Below are positions 20,921 through 32,335 of a DNA stretch of 64,000 nucleotides, one piece after another. Position 1 is the stretch's first letter, and each line of letters opens with the position of its first letter. The stretch lies in assembly GCA_947179155.2 (NCBI GenBank), contig OX359266.1, forward strand, positions 14,708,098 through 14,772,097, read 5' to 3'. This DNA comes from Hedera helix (lineage: Eukaryota; Streptophyta; Magnoliopsida; Apiales; Araliaceae). Under the pieces are notes generated by a model. It was not told where the DNA came from, ran no database searches, and was given only the letters and a program-made list of their open reading frames with translations. A program made the position numbers and the translations under genes.

Positions 20921-21991
20921 GTGGAAGCGGTGATTAATTGGGAACAACCAAAGACACCGACGGAGGTTAGAAGTTTCTTGGGGTTAGCGGGTTATTATCG
21001 GAGATTCATTCAAGATTTTTCGAAGATAGCAACGCCGTTGACCAATTTGACAAGGAAGACAGTAAAATATGTATGGACGGAGAAGTGCGAGGAGAGTTTT
21101 CAAGAGCTAAAGAAAAGACTTAGTGAAGCACATGTATTGACTTTACCGTTCAATACAGGAGGTTTTACGGTTTATAGTGATGCATCGCACAAGGGACTAG
21201 GCTGTGTGCTTATGCAAAATGACAAGGTCATTACGTATGCGTCAAGACAATTAAAGGATTATGAGAAGGGATACACTACCCACAACTTGGAGCTGACAGC
21301 GATAGTGTTTGCCCTTAAGATTTGGAGGCATTATTTATACGGAGAAAAATGTGAGATATTCACAGACCATAAAAGTCCGAAGTATATCTTCACACAGAAG
21401 GAGTTGAACATGAGACAACGGAGATGGTTAGAGTTGATCAAAGATTACGATTGTGAAATTCTATACCATCCCGGCAAGGCCAACGTAGTAGCAGATGCTT
21501 TAGGTAGAAAAAGCAGGGAGAAACTGTTTGTATTAACAGAAATGGAAGAATTGTTGAAAGAGATGGCTCGAATGGAGTTGGAGGTGAAAAATCCAAAGGA
21601 GTCAATAGAAGTGGATGCAAGCCCAACCTTGTTCGATAAGGTGAAAGAGGCTCAAGACAAAGATGAAGAGTGTGACAGAATAAGGAAGAGGATAACCGAA
21701 GGGGAAGAGATCAAGTTCAAGGTTGATAGCATGGGATTGCGAAGGTTCGAAAATCGTGTTTGGGTACCGTTAGTGCCTGCATTACATGAAGAGATATTGC
21801 AAGAGGCTTACAGTACGAGATACTCGATACATCTGGGGAGTACGAAAATGTATCAAGATCTACGTCAGCATTTTTGGTGGCCGAATATGAAAAGGGAGGT
21901 TACAGAATGTGTCAGTCAATGCCTAACTTGTAAGAGGGTAAAGGCCGAGCATCAGAGACCAAGTGAATTGCTACAGCCATTAGATTCCTGA
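20921..21991 (+). pseudogene. pol: Tekay-like RNase H and zinc-binding part of integrase
   Basis: Open for 356 codons but only a slice of pol. [18 protein letters not shown] is the RT thumb and connection. RNase H follows with [56 protein letters not shown] and [14 protein letters not shown] linker leads to the integrase HHCC zinc finger: H in [19 protein letters not shown] and the [14 protein letters not shown] cysteines. The frame stops at 21989 because two bases are missing relative to the family near 21985, just before the catalytic core. RNase H degrades the RNA template; the zinc finger helps integrase multimerise and bind LTR ends (family knowledge). Confidence 0.93.
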
Positions 21992-23056
21992 GTGGAAATG
22001 GGAGCATTTCACGATGGATTTTGTGGTAGGACTTCCAGTAACACAGAAGGGATACGATGTTATATGGGTGATTGTGAATCGACTAACAAAGTCAGCGCAC
22101 TTTTTTGCCGATCAAGATCAAGTTTAGTTTGGATCAGTTGGCTAAACTGTACATCAAGGAGATAATTTCAAGACATGGGGTGCTAGTATCAATTGTGTTA
22201 GACAGAGATCCGCGCTTCACGTCAAAAGTTTTGGAGGAGTCTTCAGGAAAGATTGGGGACACAGTTAAGAATAAGTACAACGTATCATCCGTAGATTGAT
22301 GGGCAAAGCGAGAGAACAATTCAGACATTAGAAGTTATGCTCAGAGCATGCGTGATGGATTTTAAGGGCAGTTGGGAAGACCATCTACCATTAATTGAGT
22401 TTGCATATAATAATACTTATCATGCAAGCATAGGCATGCTGCCTTACGAAGCCTTATATGGGAGGAAATGTAGAACACCTCTATGTTGGGATGAGGTAGG
22501 AGAACGTCGATTGTTGGGGCCGAAATTGGTTCAACAGACAGTAGAAATTATCAAAGTAATAAGAGCTCGGCTAGTAGCAGCTCAAGACCATCAGAAGAAA
22601 TATGCAGATCTACATCGACAGAAGCGAGACTTCAAAGTAGGGAGTTTTGTGTTTATGAAGGTATCTCCCTGGAAAGGGAAGATCCGATTTGGAAAGAAAG
22701 AGAAGCTGAGTTCGAGGTTTATAGGACCATTCGAGATATTGAAGAGAGTGGGTGAAGTGGCGTACGAGGTAGCTCTACCTCCTGAACTTGAGCATATTCA
22801 CAATGTGTTTCACGTGTCAGTGTTGCAGCCATACAAGCCTGATTACAAGCACGTCATATCCTATGAGTCAATACAAGTTGAGAAAGACTTATCTTATGAA
22901 GAAATTCATGTCCAGATATTAGATAGGAAAGAGCAGAAACTACGAAATAAGTTTATACATTATGTCAAAGTCCTTTGGAGGAACCACAACGCTGAGGAAG
23001 CTACGTGGGAGCTTGAAGAAAAGATGAGCACTAACTATCCGAATCTTTTTGAGTAG
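21992..23056 (+). pseudogene. pol: Tekay-like integrase core and chromodomain, broken
   Basis: Continues integrase: [15 protein letters not shown] (first Asp), an extra T in the six-T run at 22101-22106, then IKFSLDQLAKLYIKEII and LDRDPRF (second Asp). An extra A near 22224-22227 and a TAG at 22292-22294 follow, then GQSERTIQTLE (Glu). From 22337 the frame is clean to TAG at 23054: FKGSWEDHLPLIEFAYNN, ASIGMLPYEALYGRKCRTP, GSFVFMKVSPWKGKIRFG, then a chromodomain with VLWRNHNAEEATWELEEKM ending YPNLFE. The chromodomain assigns it to chromoviruses, Tekay/Del-like. All three acidic catalytic residues are present but in different frames. Confidence 0.93.
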
Positions 23057-23092
23057 ATCTAATTTGTAATTCTGATGACATAATTCTTATAA

Positions 23093-23116
23093 GGGGGGGG
23101 GGGGGGGGGGGGAGAA
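23093..23116 (+). promoter_or_regulatory. Polypurine tract with a run of 20 G
   Basis: Twenty consecutive G followed by AGAA and the LTR start TGTAATGACC at 23117. It primes plus-strand synthesis. The relative on the minus strand has eight G, and the element at 27931 has sixteen. Very long homopolymers are prone to reading errors, so the exact length is uncertain. Confidence 0.85.
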
Positions 23117-26100
23117 TGTAATGACCACAAATTCTTGTAGACATTGTAATTATATTTATTAAATAATTAGCAATGAATTAAAACTTTTGTTCTAATTAAT
23201 TGTGCATTAAATAATTGAATGAATATACTTGTGAATGTGTGTATTTATTTAAAGTAATAAAGCAAGGTGTATAATTAATTAAAGCAAGTCTAATTGGATT
23301 ATATTTTAAATCCAAATGAGGTAATAAACTAGGTCAAATTAATTTACCTAGTAGTCCACGTAATTAATTAAACTAGCCCAATGCTTGATTTAATTAAAAG
23401 TATCATATGTTATTTAATGTTAGCCCAATGTAATAAATAAATTGAGCCCAAACAAATTAAATGAATGAGCCCAACTTATTTAATTCCTAAGTCCAAAGTG
23501 GAGCCCAATAGGAAGTCAAAATGTTGGTCAAAATGTATATATGTATATATAAGCTATAAAAATAAAGCAAAAATGGGGGATTTAATCCAATTTTGCTGAG
23601 ATTGAAGGGGGCCCACATGGGGTGGATTGATTTTGTAATGTTACTTCCAATTTACTCTTTGTCATAGTAAGTGAACCGCCCTTGTCAATCAACTTGTCCA
23701 TCATGTAGTCATTCAATCAAATAGTAAGTATCAATTAGCCTTAATTTGACTATGTTGGTAAATTAAGGAAGTTAATGAAAGATTAGTAGAGTGCTATAAA
23801 TAAAATACTCTACATACTTGCTATGTTGGTTAGTTCATTTGCTAGAGTTCTAAAGAGAAAAGAGAGAGAGCATTTCCAAGAGAGAAATAGAGATACACTT
23901 GTGAGAAATTGATAGAGAAAATGCTTGGTGGATGTCACAAAGCCTCATATCATACTTTGGAAGGAAAAGAAGAAGAGCATCCAAGACCCTAAGATTCAAA
24001 AGTGCTACAAACCCTTTTTATTTCATTTCTGTAGTCTAGACATGATTTGAACGTTTAAAATGTATTTTTAAGCGATCAAAAGTTGTTTTGATGGTCCAGA
24101 AGTCTTAAACTATGTTATATATATATATATATATATATATTCATGGTTTGATGTGTTTAAATCATGTTTTTGTATGTGTGTTATGATTAAAAGTAGAAGA
24201 AATGTTCATATCGAACTTCACTAGTAAAACTCTAACTAAGCATGTGATGTTTAATGCTGTAGTTTGAAATTTACAAGTTGAAAAATTGATTTCTATGGCT
24301 AAAAAGTTGCATGTATAAATTTTTAAGAAAACCCAACTTGAATCTTTCAAAAATATGAAAAAATGATAAAGTTATGGCTTTTACCGTAAAACATGTTATT
24401 TTAAAGACCTAATGTTCAAACAGCCCACATTGTGGCTATTTTTCATAACCAAAACTTTTTCAGAAATTTGATTCAATGATAAAATATTGTAGTTGAAGAA
24501 AATGCGAATCCATCGATACCAATTGGAGGTCATTTGGATTTATAAATTTTATTTTATTCAAGTTTTACTGAAAATAGCAAAAGTTAAAAAATTTGAAAAT
24601 GACAACTCAACAGATTCTGCCACTTTGGGGCCGGGGGCCTAATTCCTTTGTTATTTTGGGGGTCGGGGCCCCAATCACTGTTCACAGACGGATCTTTTTA
24701 ATTTCGGGTCGGGTCGATTCATTTTAAACGGGTCGGTTCAAATCATTTATGACCAAAATGGGTAAAAATATTTTAAAATTAATATAATTAATTTGGGACT
24801 CAATATAAAGAAAATATATAATTATTTATTATGTGGATATTAAATAATAATTAAGAGTCATGAAGGTGATTAGTTACTATTTAATCAATATTAAATAATA
24901 ATTAAAATAAAAAGAGATAGTAACTAATTATTTATTAAATAATAAATAAATGGTAATATAATTAATAAAATATTATTAAATGATTAGTAATATTTAAAAA
25001 TGAATAAAATATTATTAAATAATTATTAATATTAATAAATGAATAAAATATTATTAAAGGATTAATAATATTATAAAGTTAATAAAATATTATTAAATAA
25101 TTAGTAATATTAGAAAATAAACAAAATATTATTAAATGATTAATAATATTAGATAATTAATAAAATATTATTAAATGGATAATAATATTAGAAGATGAAT
25201 AAAATATTATTAAATGATTAATAATATAATAAAATTTATAAAATATTATTAAATGATAAATAATATTAGAAGAATAATAAAATATTATTAAAGGATTTAT
25301 AATGTTAAGTGATTAATAAAATATTATTAAATGATTAATAATATTACAAGACTAATAAAATATTATTAAATTATTAATAATATTAGATAAGTGTATGAAC
25401 TATATTAAATAATTAATATAGAGTTTATGTGTTTGAAATATTATCAAGTAGTGATAATATTTCCTAAGTTTTTATAAACTCGTAATTATATGATTATGTG
25501 GTTCGTAAGAGTTATAAAGGTTATCATACGAATATGTATATGATACTAATTTAAGATCAAACTGATTAATTGTTAGATCCATTCAAGGAATATTAAATTG
25601 AATTGGTTAGCCGTAACCTATGCACGAAACAAGTTCTCTAACCCTACTCAATTATTGTTAAACGAGTTTCTATACATGTAATTATTGCCAGAGCTTTAAG
25701 TGGTTTAATTATTTAAAATTATTCCACATCTATATTGTTTATAAAATCGCACCTAGTGCATTTGAAGCGTAATAGTTCTTGATTCATGAACTGAATTAAA
25801 AATGTCTAAAGCTAATTGTTCAGCTAGACATTGCGTTTATAAATTCAATAACTTGAATACTTTTAAAAGCTTATCCAAACCATTGCTTGGTGCAGATTCT
25901 TATATTAAGTTTGAGAATTGAACAACCCTAGATAAAGGAGATTTTATGTCGATAAATTGACTTTTGCGCAAGATGACTAAATGTAATGCATATACAACGA
26001 GTTGAATAGGCTGATCCCCTTGAAAACCAAATTACTGAAAGGGTCAGAGGAAACTCTATTATACCCTCGTTAGTTCAGGGTCCTCGATGACCACTCAGCA

Positions 26101-26580
26101 TTTAAGATTCAAATATTCTTGTTCAATGAAATTTGAGTCTTGTATTCTTTCACAATTGTTATATCTATTGTTGAAGCACTTGATGTTATTCCCCTTTCAC
26201 TCATGATATAATAAAATCTCTATGATTGTTCTTAAACTTGCTAAGCAAACCAGTTGCTCACCCTTGCTATATCATGAACCATTTTCAACTAGACCCGAAT
26301 GCTCCAAGGAGGACAAGGGAAAAGGGAAAGCCAGAGCTTAATTATGCATGTTAATTAAATGTTTAATATGTAATTATTGTTGATAAAATTTTTGTAATTC
26401 CTTAAGATAGGAACTGTTGATGTTAAGGTTAATCGACCTTGGATATTGTAGCCTTTTTATAAGGAACCTTTTGTACTTTTCCGCGATGTTTAAATGCAAA
26501 TTATGTATTTAATTATTATTAAGTATTGTACAGTGAGAACTAAACTCGAGGTTATGGAACCCGAATTTGGGGTCGTCACA
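23117..26580 (+). mobile_element. 3' LTR of the plus-strand Tekay-like element (about 3464 bp)
   Basis: TGTAATGACC ... GGTCGTCACA, with an imperfect 10-base inverted end. It matches 13672-17186 over its whole length. Differences include a short GC insert near 24630-24660 (a second copy of a GGGGCCGGGG-like segment), fewer AT-repeat units and a shorter TA microsatellite (24115-24140). It is followed by CTTCT, against CTTTT before the 5' LTR: a 4 of 5 target duplication. Confidence 0.92.
24935..25390. repeat. AT-only minisatellite in the 3' LTR
   Basis: Same 40-48 bp self-complementary unit as at 15470-15990 (AATAAAATATTATTAAA, GATTAATAATATTA). It has about two units fewer than the 5' LTR. Confidence 0.86.
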
Positions 26581-26960
26581 CTTCTATTCTGCCATTTAAA
26601 TATAATTAAATTTATAGTTCATGGACTATCTAGTTCCTAGATTTAGTTTTTTAAGGGTTACAAATATAGTCCGAGACTATATTTAGTCTATCTGTTGGAG
26701 AAAAAAGTTAAATCCTATACTATATTTAGTTTAAGAATTTATTTCTTGAAATGCTCTTAGACCATCTCCAGCAATAGATTCCTAGACTAAATATAGACTA
26801 GGATTCATCTTTTCTTTCCAGCAGTTGGACTAAATATAGTCTAGGACTATATTTTAAACACTAAAAAGACTAAATTTATGAACTTGATATTCCATGGACT
26901 ATAATTTTAATTATATTTAAATGAGATAGTGGAAGGATGATTAGAGGTTTTTTGAATTCA
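26581..26960. mobile_element. Main part of a MITE interrupted by the Tekay-like element
   Basis: The sequence is an imperfect inverted repeat of itself. CATTTAAATATAATTAAA at 26593 pairs with TTTAATTATATTTAAATG near 26910-26928. Inner ATAGTTCATGGACTAT pairs with CATGGACTATAAT, and ACTAAATATAGTC-type motifs occur in both directions (26670-26860). With 13650-13671 it reconstructs to about 400 bp with long terminal inverted repeats and no coding capacity. The superfamily is not determined; I could not find a convincing target duplication because the left flank is diverged. Confidence 0.72.
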
Positions 26961-27330
26961 TTGATTATTTTAATCTTTTTATATTATTATGAAAAAATTA
27001 TGTTCAGACTATTATGAAAAAATTATTACGTTAGTAGGTTGCAGTATGAGGTACTCCGGGAGTGAAGTACTATTAACCAAGACATGTGTTCATTCAGCAT
27101 AGCATGAAAGTTTCCAAAATAAAAATTTTGAATTCCTCTACTCTTATGAAGATTGGATGGTAGGATGGGGTAGTATTTAAATGTGAGTGATAATGAAAGT
27201 AATAATGATGAAGTGAATAAATTATGAAATGTGATGGATTAGAAAATTGCAATGTGCAATGACCACGGGAAAGGAAGGAAAGAAAGATATGTAGAATAAA
27301 TGCAAAGTAAATCTGTATGTTATAGATGAC
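26961..27330. other. No feature recognised
   Basis: AT-rich sequence with no open frame of interest and no clear repeat. It may be the 3' untranslated part of the gypsy element whose end signature follows at 27341. Confidence 0.5.
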
Positions 27331-27340
27331 TGAGATATTA

Positions 27341-27390
27341 GTACATAGAAATTTCGAGGACGAAATTTTTGAAGGAGGGGTGAATGTGGC
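27341..27390 (+). promoter_or_regulatory. Gypsy 3'-end signature: purine tract and LTR start
   Basis: ATTTCGAGGACGAAATTTTT then GAAGGAGGGGTGAA and TGTGGCACCCC. This order (TTCGAGGACGAA, purine tract, TG) is what plant Ty3/gypsy elements show just before the 3' LTR. Minus-strand 54935-54965 has the same signature for another element. The LTR that should begin at about 27385 is not recognisable beyond about 560 bp, because a second LTR starts at 27951. Confidence 0.62.
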
Positions 27391-27946
27391 ACCCCAGGAT
27401 TTTAGAATAATTTCAAATAAAGATTATGATGAATTAAGTAAAGGTTAACGTTTAGAACCTAGTGTTGAATGATGGAGGTATTAAGGAATGAATTATGAGA
27501 TGTGAAGAAGATTTATATGAATTAAGAAAAGAAGGATGTATGTGCAGAGTATAAATGAGGTGTAATAGAAAGTATGAAATAAGTGAATGAAGTAAGGAGA
27601 TATGCGATTAAAGAAAGGAAAGTTTTCGGAGAATGAGAAATTATTTTGATAAGTATATCCATAAATGAATTAAAGTGTTATTAATAAAATTTTTAGAGAA
27701 ATATGAAATGTAATACTACAAAGAAATTGTGAATTGAAATAAGAATTGAATATTCTGACAGTTATGACCATTATGGTGTTATCCACGTGAGTTATGGAAA
27801 TTAGTGAGGAAAGTTATGATTATTATGGATATAGTTGTGATTTATCAAGATAAAGGTATTGCAAGGTACTATAAATAAAATACGTATAATTATTACGGCA
27901 ATTATGATTCCGAGGACGGAATCCTGTTAAGGGGGGGGGGGGGGGG
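27391..27946 (+). other. Non-coding AT-rich segment between two LTR-start signatures, ending in a 16-G purine tract
   Basis: No coding signal. It ends GATTCCGAGGACGGAATCC then sixteen G (27931-27946), AGAA and the LTR start TGTGAGGATCC. It may be the 3' untranslated end of the element owning the LTR at 27951, or a truncated LTR that began at 27385. The two readings cannot be separated here. Confidence 0.6.
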
Positions 27947-28268
27947 AGAATGTGAGGATCCGAATTTTCAGGATTTTCTTAATAATATTAAATGAGAATT
28001 TAATTGATAAAATTATCAAGGTTGTTTAAATTAATTATTATTTTATGTGATTTAAGGTATGTGATGAGATTTAATTAGTAAATTAAATATGTACGGAGAT
28101 CATGAAGAATTGTGTTAATTTAAAATAATTGAAAAGTAAATAAATTGTTTAAAAATAATTTATGAAGAATAAGAGAAATTTCTTGTAAAAGGCACAATAA
28201 AATTATTATTGAAATACAAAAATTATATTTAAATGATGTTATGTGGTAATGTGAGATGTATGAATTAG

Positions 28269-28396
<128 letters not shown>

Positions 28397-29310
28397 ATGG
28401 TAAATTGTTATAATTATAAACTTCATTAATTATGATAATTAAGGGATTAATAAGTAAATTAATCCAAAAATTTATGAAAATTTAATGAGGAAATTAGTAA
28501 AATTTTAATTATTGATTTTAGATTTAATCAAGAATTATGGAGGAAGTTTAGAAATTAATTGAGAAGAAAAGTAATTATATAAATTATATAATAGTAAATT
28601 ATATAATTTATATAAGAAATTAAAATATGAAGAAAATAATAAAAATTTAAATTATATATGAGTAATTATATAATTTATATAAGAGAATTTAGTTGAATAA
28701 GGATGGAAGAAAATTTTATAATTTGTATTTTGTGTGAAATGGAAATTATATAGGAATAAGGTAATTATGTAAATTATATAATAATAAATTATATAACTTA
28801 TATAAGAAAAGTTAGTGTAAAATGATAAAGAAATGGAAATAAATGAGAAAAAGGATTGTTTTAAGTTATTAAAAATTATGGTTATGTATAATGAAATTTT
28901 TATGATTTTTATGAGGAATAATATTTCGAAAATGTGAACATGTTAATGTAACATGTTGTCCAAATAATGAAGTGAAAAATTGTGAAAAATAATTTTTATA
29001 TGTTATATGAATAATTTTATGATTTTTGGAGGTATAAATTACCTCATATAATTACATGCATGTCATTATGCGCGTACAAAATTTATCAAGAAAAGTACCC
29101 AAAAGAGGTATTAAAATTATTTATAAATCATGATATGATTTTTGGTGAATTAAAATAAATATTTTATATACATTATATAAAATATTTATTACACGAAATA
29201 ATTACATAATGTATTAAATTAATATTGCATGCTTGATTTTGGAAATTTCGAAAAGGGAAAGGGCGGTGGACTTTGCCTTTATTTTCCAAAATAGTTAAGT
29301 TGCATGGGTT

Positions 29311-29319
29311 ATAAAAGGA
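29311..29319 (+). promoter_or_regulatory. TATA box of the family A LTR
   Basis: TTATAAAAGG followed by a purine-rich leader (GAGAAAAGAAAAG). It lies about 1.36 kb into the LTR and roughly 420 bp before the GC-rich hairpin island, so the island would be transcribed. Confidence 0.5.
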
Positions 29320-29726
29320 AGAGAAAAGAAAAGCCAAGAAAGGGAAAACAGGAAAATAAAACAAAAGCATAGCACTTCTTCCATCACAGCCACCCTCTAC
29401 CACCCACGCACCACCATGGCTAGCAAGAAAAGAAAATTTTGGGTGCCATCAAGGAGTGTAGAGCAAGCTCCAAGGAGATTCATGGCTTAAGAAAGGTATA
29501 AAAAGTTAATTATTTGATTTATTTTAATAATTATGATGATAAATTATTGTGGTGAAAAATTAGAAAATAATTAGAATAATTATTCTAAATAATTTATGGA
29601 TGCATATATACGAATTTTATAATGTTTGGAGCAATTTTGTGGTGAAAATTTTGTTCAAAAATGGAAGATTTTTGTGCATGTTGGCTACTGCCGGAAGAGG
29701 AAGAGGAATAGGTAAAAAAAAGGGAT

Positions 29727-30100
29727 GACCGCGCATTGCGCGCGGTCAATTTTTTGTGCCGCCCAAATAAAAACGATGCCGTTTTGGGTAGTAATGCAGT
29801 GCCGCGCCTTGCGCGGTAGAAAATTCCAGAAACAGGGGTGAAACGACGCCGTTTGGCGTCGACAGAGGCAGGGGTCGCGCATTGCGGGACCGACACGCTG
29901 GAAATTACCAGCGTGCCCCTGCCCTTTTCAAGAAATACCGAACGTGTCCTTTAGCCTAGGAAATTACGGTTTTGCCCCCTGTCTTTTCGGACAATACCGA
30001 ATGAGTCCCTAAAGCCACAGAAATTATGAAAATACCCCTGGACTTTCCGGGAAATTCCGGTTGTGTCCCTAAGGCCGCGAAAATTATAAAAATGCTCCCA
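29727..30100. repeat. GC-rich palindrome island and about 66-bp tandem repeat in the family A LTR
   Basis: 29727-29900 is a GC-rich patch in very AT-rich DNA. It has hairpins built on GCGCATTGCGC, a GCCGCGCCTTGCGCGG arm pair and AAACGACGCCGTTT-type near-palindromes. 29900-30100 has about three diverged units of roughly 66 bp, each with a CCCCTG-rich part followed by CTTTTCGG, ATACCGAA, GTCCCTAAAGCC and GAAATTA. Both parts recur in reverse at 47655-47960. Confidence 0.78.
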
Positions 30101-31505
30101 AAATTAGTTTTTAATGAAATAAATGTTTAAAAATTGTTTAAAAATTATAAAAAATTATAGAAAAATAATAAAAATACAGAAATGATGTTTGGGCATTAAA
30201 TTTAATATTTTTGTAAAAATATTAAATAATGAGGATTAATATTTAAATATTTTAAATATTAATCTATTAAGTTTAAAAAAATTAGAAAATGATTAAATGA
30301 GCATCTCGATAACCAAATATGCTAAATTTTATTCGATAAGCCGGGTTGTTCGTATTAAAGGTATTTGATATTAAGTTATATTAAAATTTTACGGGACGAG
30401 GTTAATATAGTTAACCATATTATTTATTTATTGACCCGGTACCCTAAAATAAATCGACGAGTAGGGTTAATTACATTATAGATGATATTAATTAAGTAAA
30501 TTAATATCATAAAAAGATGAATAATTATTATTTGATTATTTTATGATCATAGGTTTTACACAAAGCATTATAGAAGAGTATTTATTATTTAATTCCACAA
30601 TCCAGACAAGTTCTTCAGTACTTTTATGTTAAATGTTTAACTATTATGATATTTTAAAACTTGTCAAATGCATAGGAATTTTGTGTTATGTGATACGTGG
30701 ATAATATGACAACTATGTGTACTTTGTGCAATGATATGAGATATATTGTTATAGTAGAAGCACAAGCACATGATGTATGCCACACACCGAGCATATTAAG
30801 GTATGTGCTACATGACGCATAAACTGTTGAACTTGCTGAGCCGTGGTGCTCATTACTTACTTAAAATAAACTTTTGCAGGTTAAGAAATGAATTTCAAGA
30901 ATATCAGATTATGTAGAGACGGATTTTCCTAAAAGGTTGTGAACGTTATTATTATATGTTTATATTATGATTCAGTGTGGATAATTTGTCAAGGTTACAT
31001 GAATATTTTGTATGTACATATAGGTTGGATCCGGATAGGACGAGTAGTGTTAAATTGTGAACCGTGAATGTTCAAATTAATTGTTACGTTAGAAATTATT
31101 ATACGTTTGATTATGAACGATGCAAGAAGAAATATTTGTATGAAAATAAATGACTGAAAATTTTAAATCAATGAATATTTGTACGGATATGAAAGGATAT
31201 TAAATTTTGAATGATGAGATTTAAGATATTGGTAACAGGAAGAAAAAGTAAAGGTTACAATCCAGGGATTATGATCCAGATTTAAGGATTTTAAATATCC
31301 AAATACTTAATACAATGATTAAATTGAGAAAAAGAAAAAAATTTATACCAAAAAATTGGTAATGAATGATTTTAAAATTAGATAATGGATCAATTAAGGT
31401 GATTAAAGATTTATTAACGGACCGAAATTTGGACGTTATGAAGACAATGTATAAAAAATACAAGACTTAAGGGAATAAAGTTGGTCGAATTTTGGGGTCA
31501 TTACA

Positions 31506-31915
31506 TTAGATCCGTATAGGATGAACAAAGTTAAATTATGAATTGTAATTGTACAAGGTAGATGTTATGACAGAGATTATTAGAAGTTTAATTATGATTT
31601 ATGAAACAAAGAACATTGGTATATGAATAATATTAAATTTTGAATGTTGAGCTTTATAACACTGGTAAAAGAAAAGAATAAGTAAAGGTTGCGATCCAGG
31701 GACTAGGATCAAGATGTAAGAATTTTTAAATGTTAAAAAAAATAAAAAAAATTATACCGAAAAATTTAGTAATTAATGATTTATAAAAATCAATTAAGGG
31801 TTTAAATAAGGTGATTAAAGATTATTAACGAACCGAAATTCGGATGTTAAGAAAATAATGTTTAGTAAATATGAAATTTAAGGTAATAAGATTAGTCGAA
31901 TTTCGGGGACGTTAG
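31506..31915 (+). mobile_element. Second, partial copy of the 3' end of the family A LTR
   Basis: TTAGATCCGTATAGGATGAA to the end at GGGGACGTTAGA repeats the sequence 31025-31505 of the neighbouring LTR with many substitutions and gaps. It follows the first copy with no spacer. It is probably a leftover of an older LTR into which the newer one inserted, or of unequal recombination. Confidence 0.75.
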
Positions 31916-32335
31916 ACTTTAGCTAATGGATCTGTAATGCTGTTTTGAGAGTCTACAATCTCTATGGTTTCATTTCTTCTTCAATGATTCCTCTAATCAT
32001 ATGAAAGTGCTGCAACATATGTTTGGAATTCAGATGAGATATAGGTTCTTTGGCCAATTAAACTCATTTAATGCTAACAACTATTTCAAGTTCTATAATG
32101 AACTTGTTCATCCAAACAATCACCTTTGCATCTTCACTTATAGTTATATACTATGCTTTATTACTAAATCAACAACTCTTTACCTTTTCACCATTTAAGG
32201 ATATCATATAATCTTAAAATAGATTTATTGTTGTCTTAGTTAGTTTAAAAAAACTTGAGTCTATAAAGCCCTCTAGTTTCATATCAGACCTACAATTAGA
32301 AACTCCTTTATAATATTCTTCTCCAGGATTTAAAT
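31916..32335 (-). pseudogene. pol: Inverted copia RNase H fragment
   Basis: The reverse complement of this stretch aligns along its whole length with 39050-39460, the RNase H end of the neighbouring plus-strand copia element. Shared landmarks include GAAGAATATTA, GGAGTTTCTAA, CTCAA-TTTTTT, TTCCAAACAT-TGTTGCA and ACATTACAGATCCA. It is heavily mutated, with several stops. It abuts the 5' LTR of that element, in the opposite direction, and must come from a different copy of the family. Confidence 0.78.

Noticed and set aside
13672..26580. An active, autonomous retrotransposon
   Set aside because: It has stops at 18576, 17748, 17835 and 22292, several frame breaks and LTRs about 5 percent apart; even allowing for homopolymer errors it is unlikely to be intact.
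29594..29896. Arg-rich frames on the minus strand across the GC-rich island (and 47658-48065 both strands in the other copy)
   Set aside because: They exist because the GC-rich palindromes lack stops. The two LTR copies do not keep the same frame, and the location is inside LTRs.
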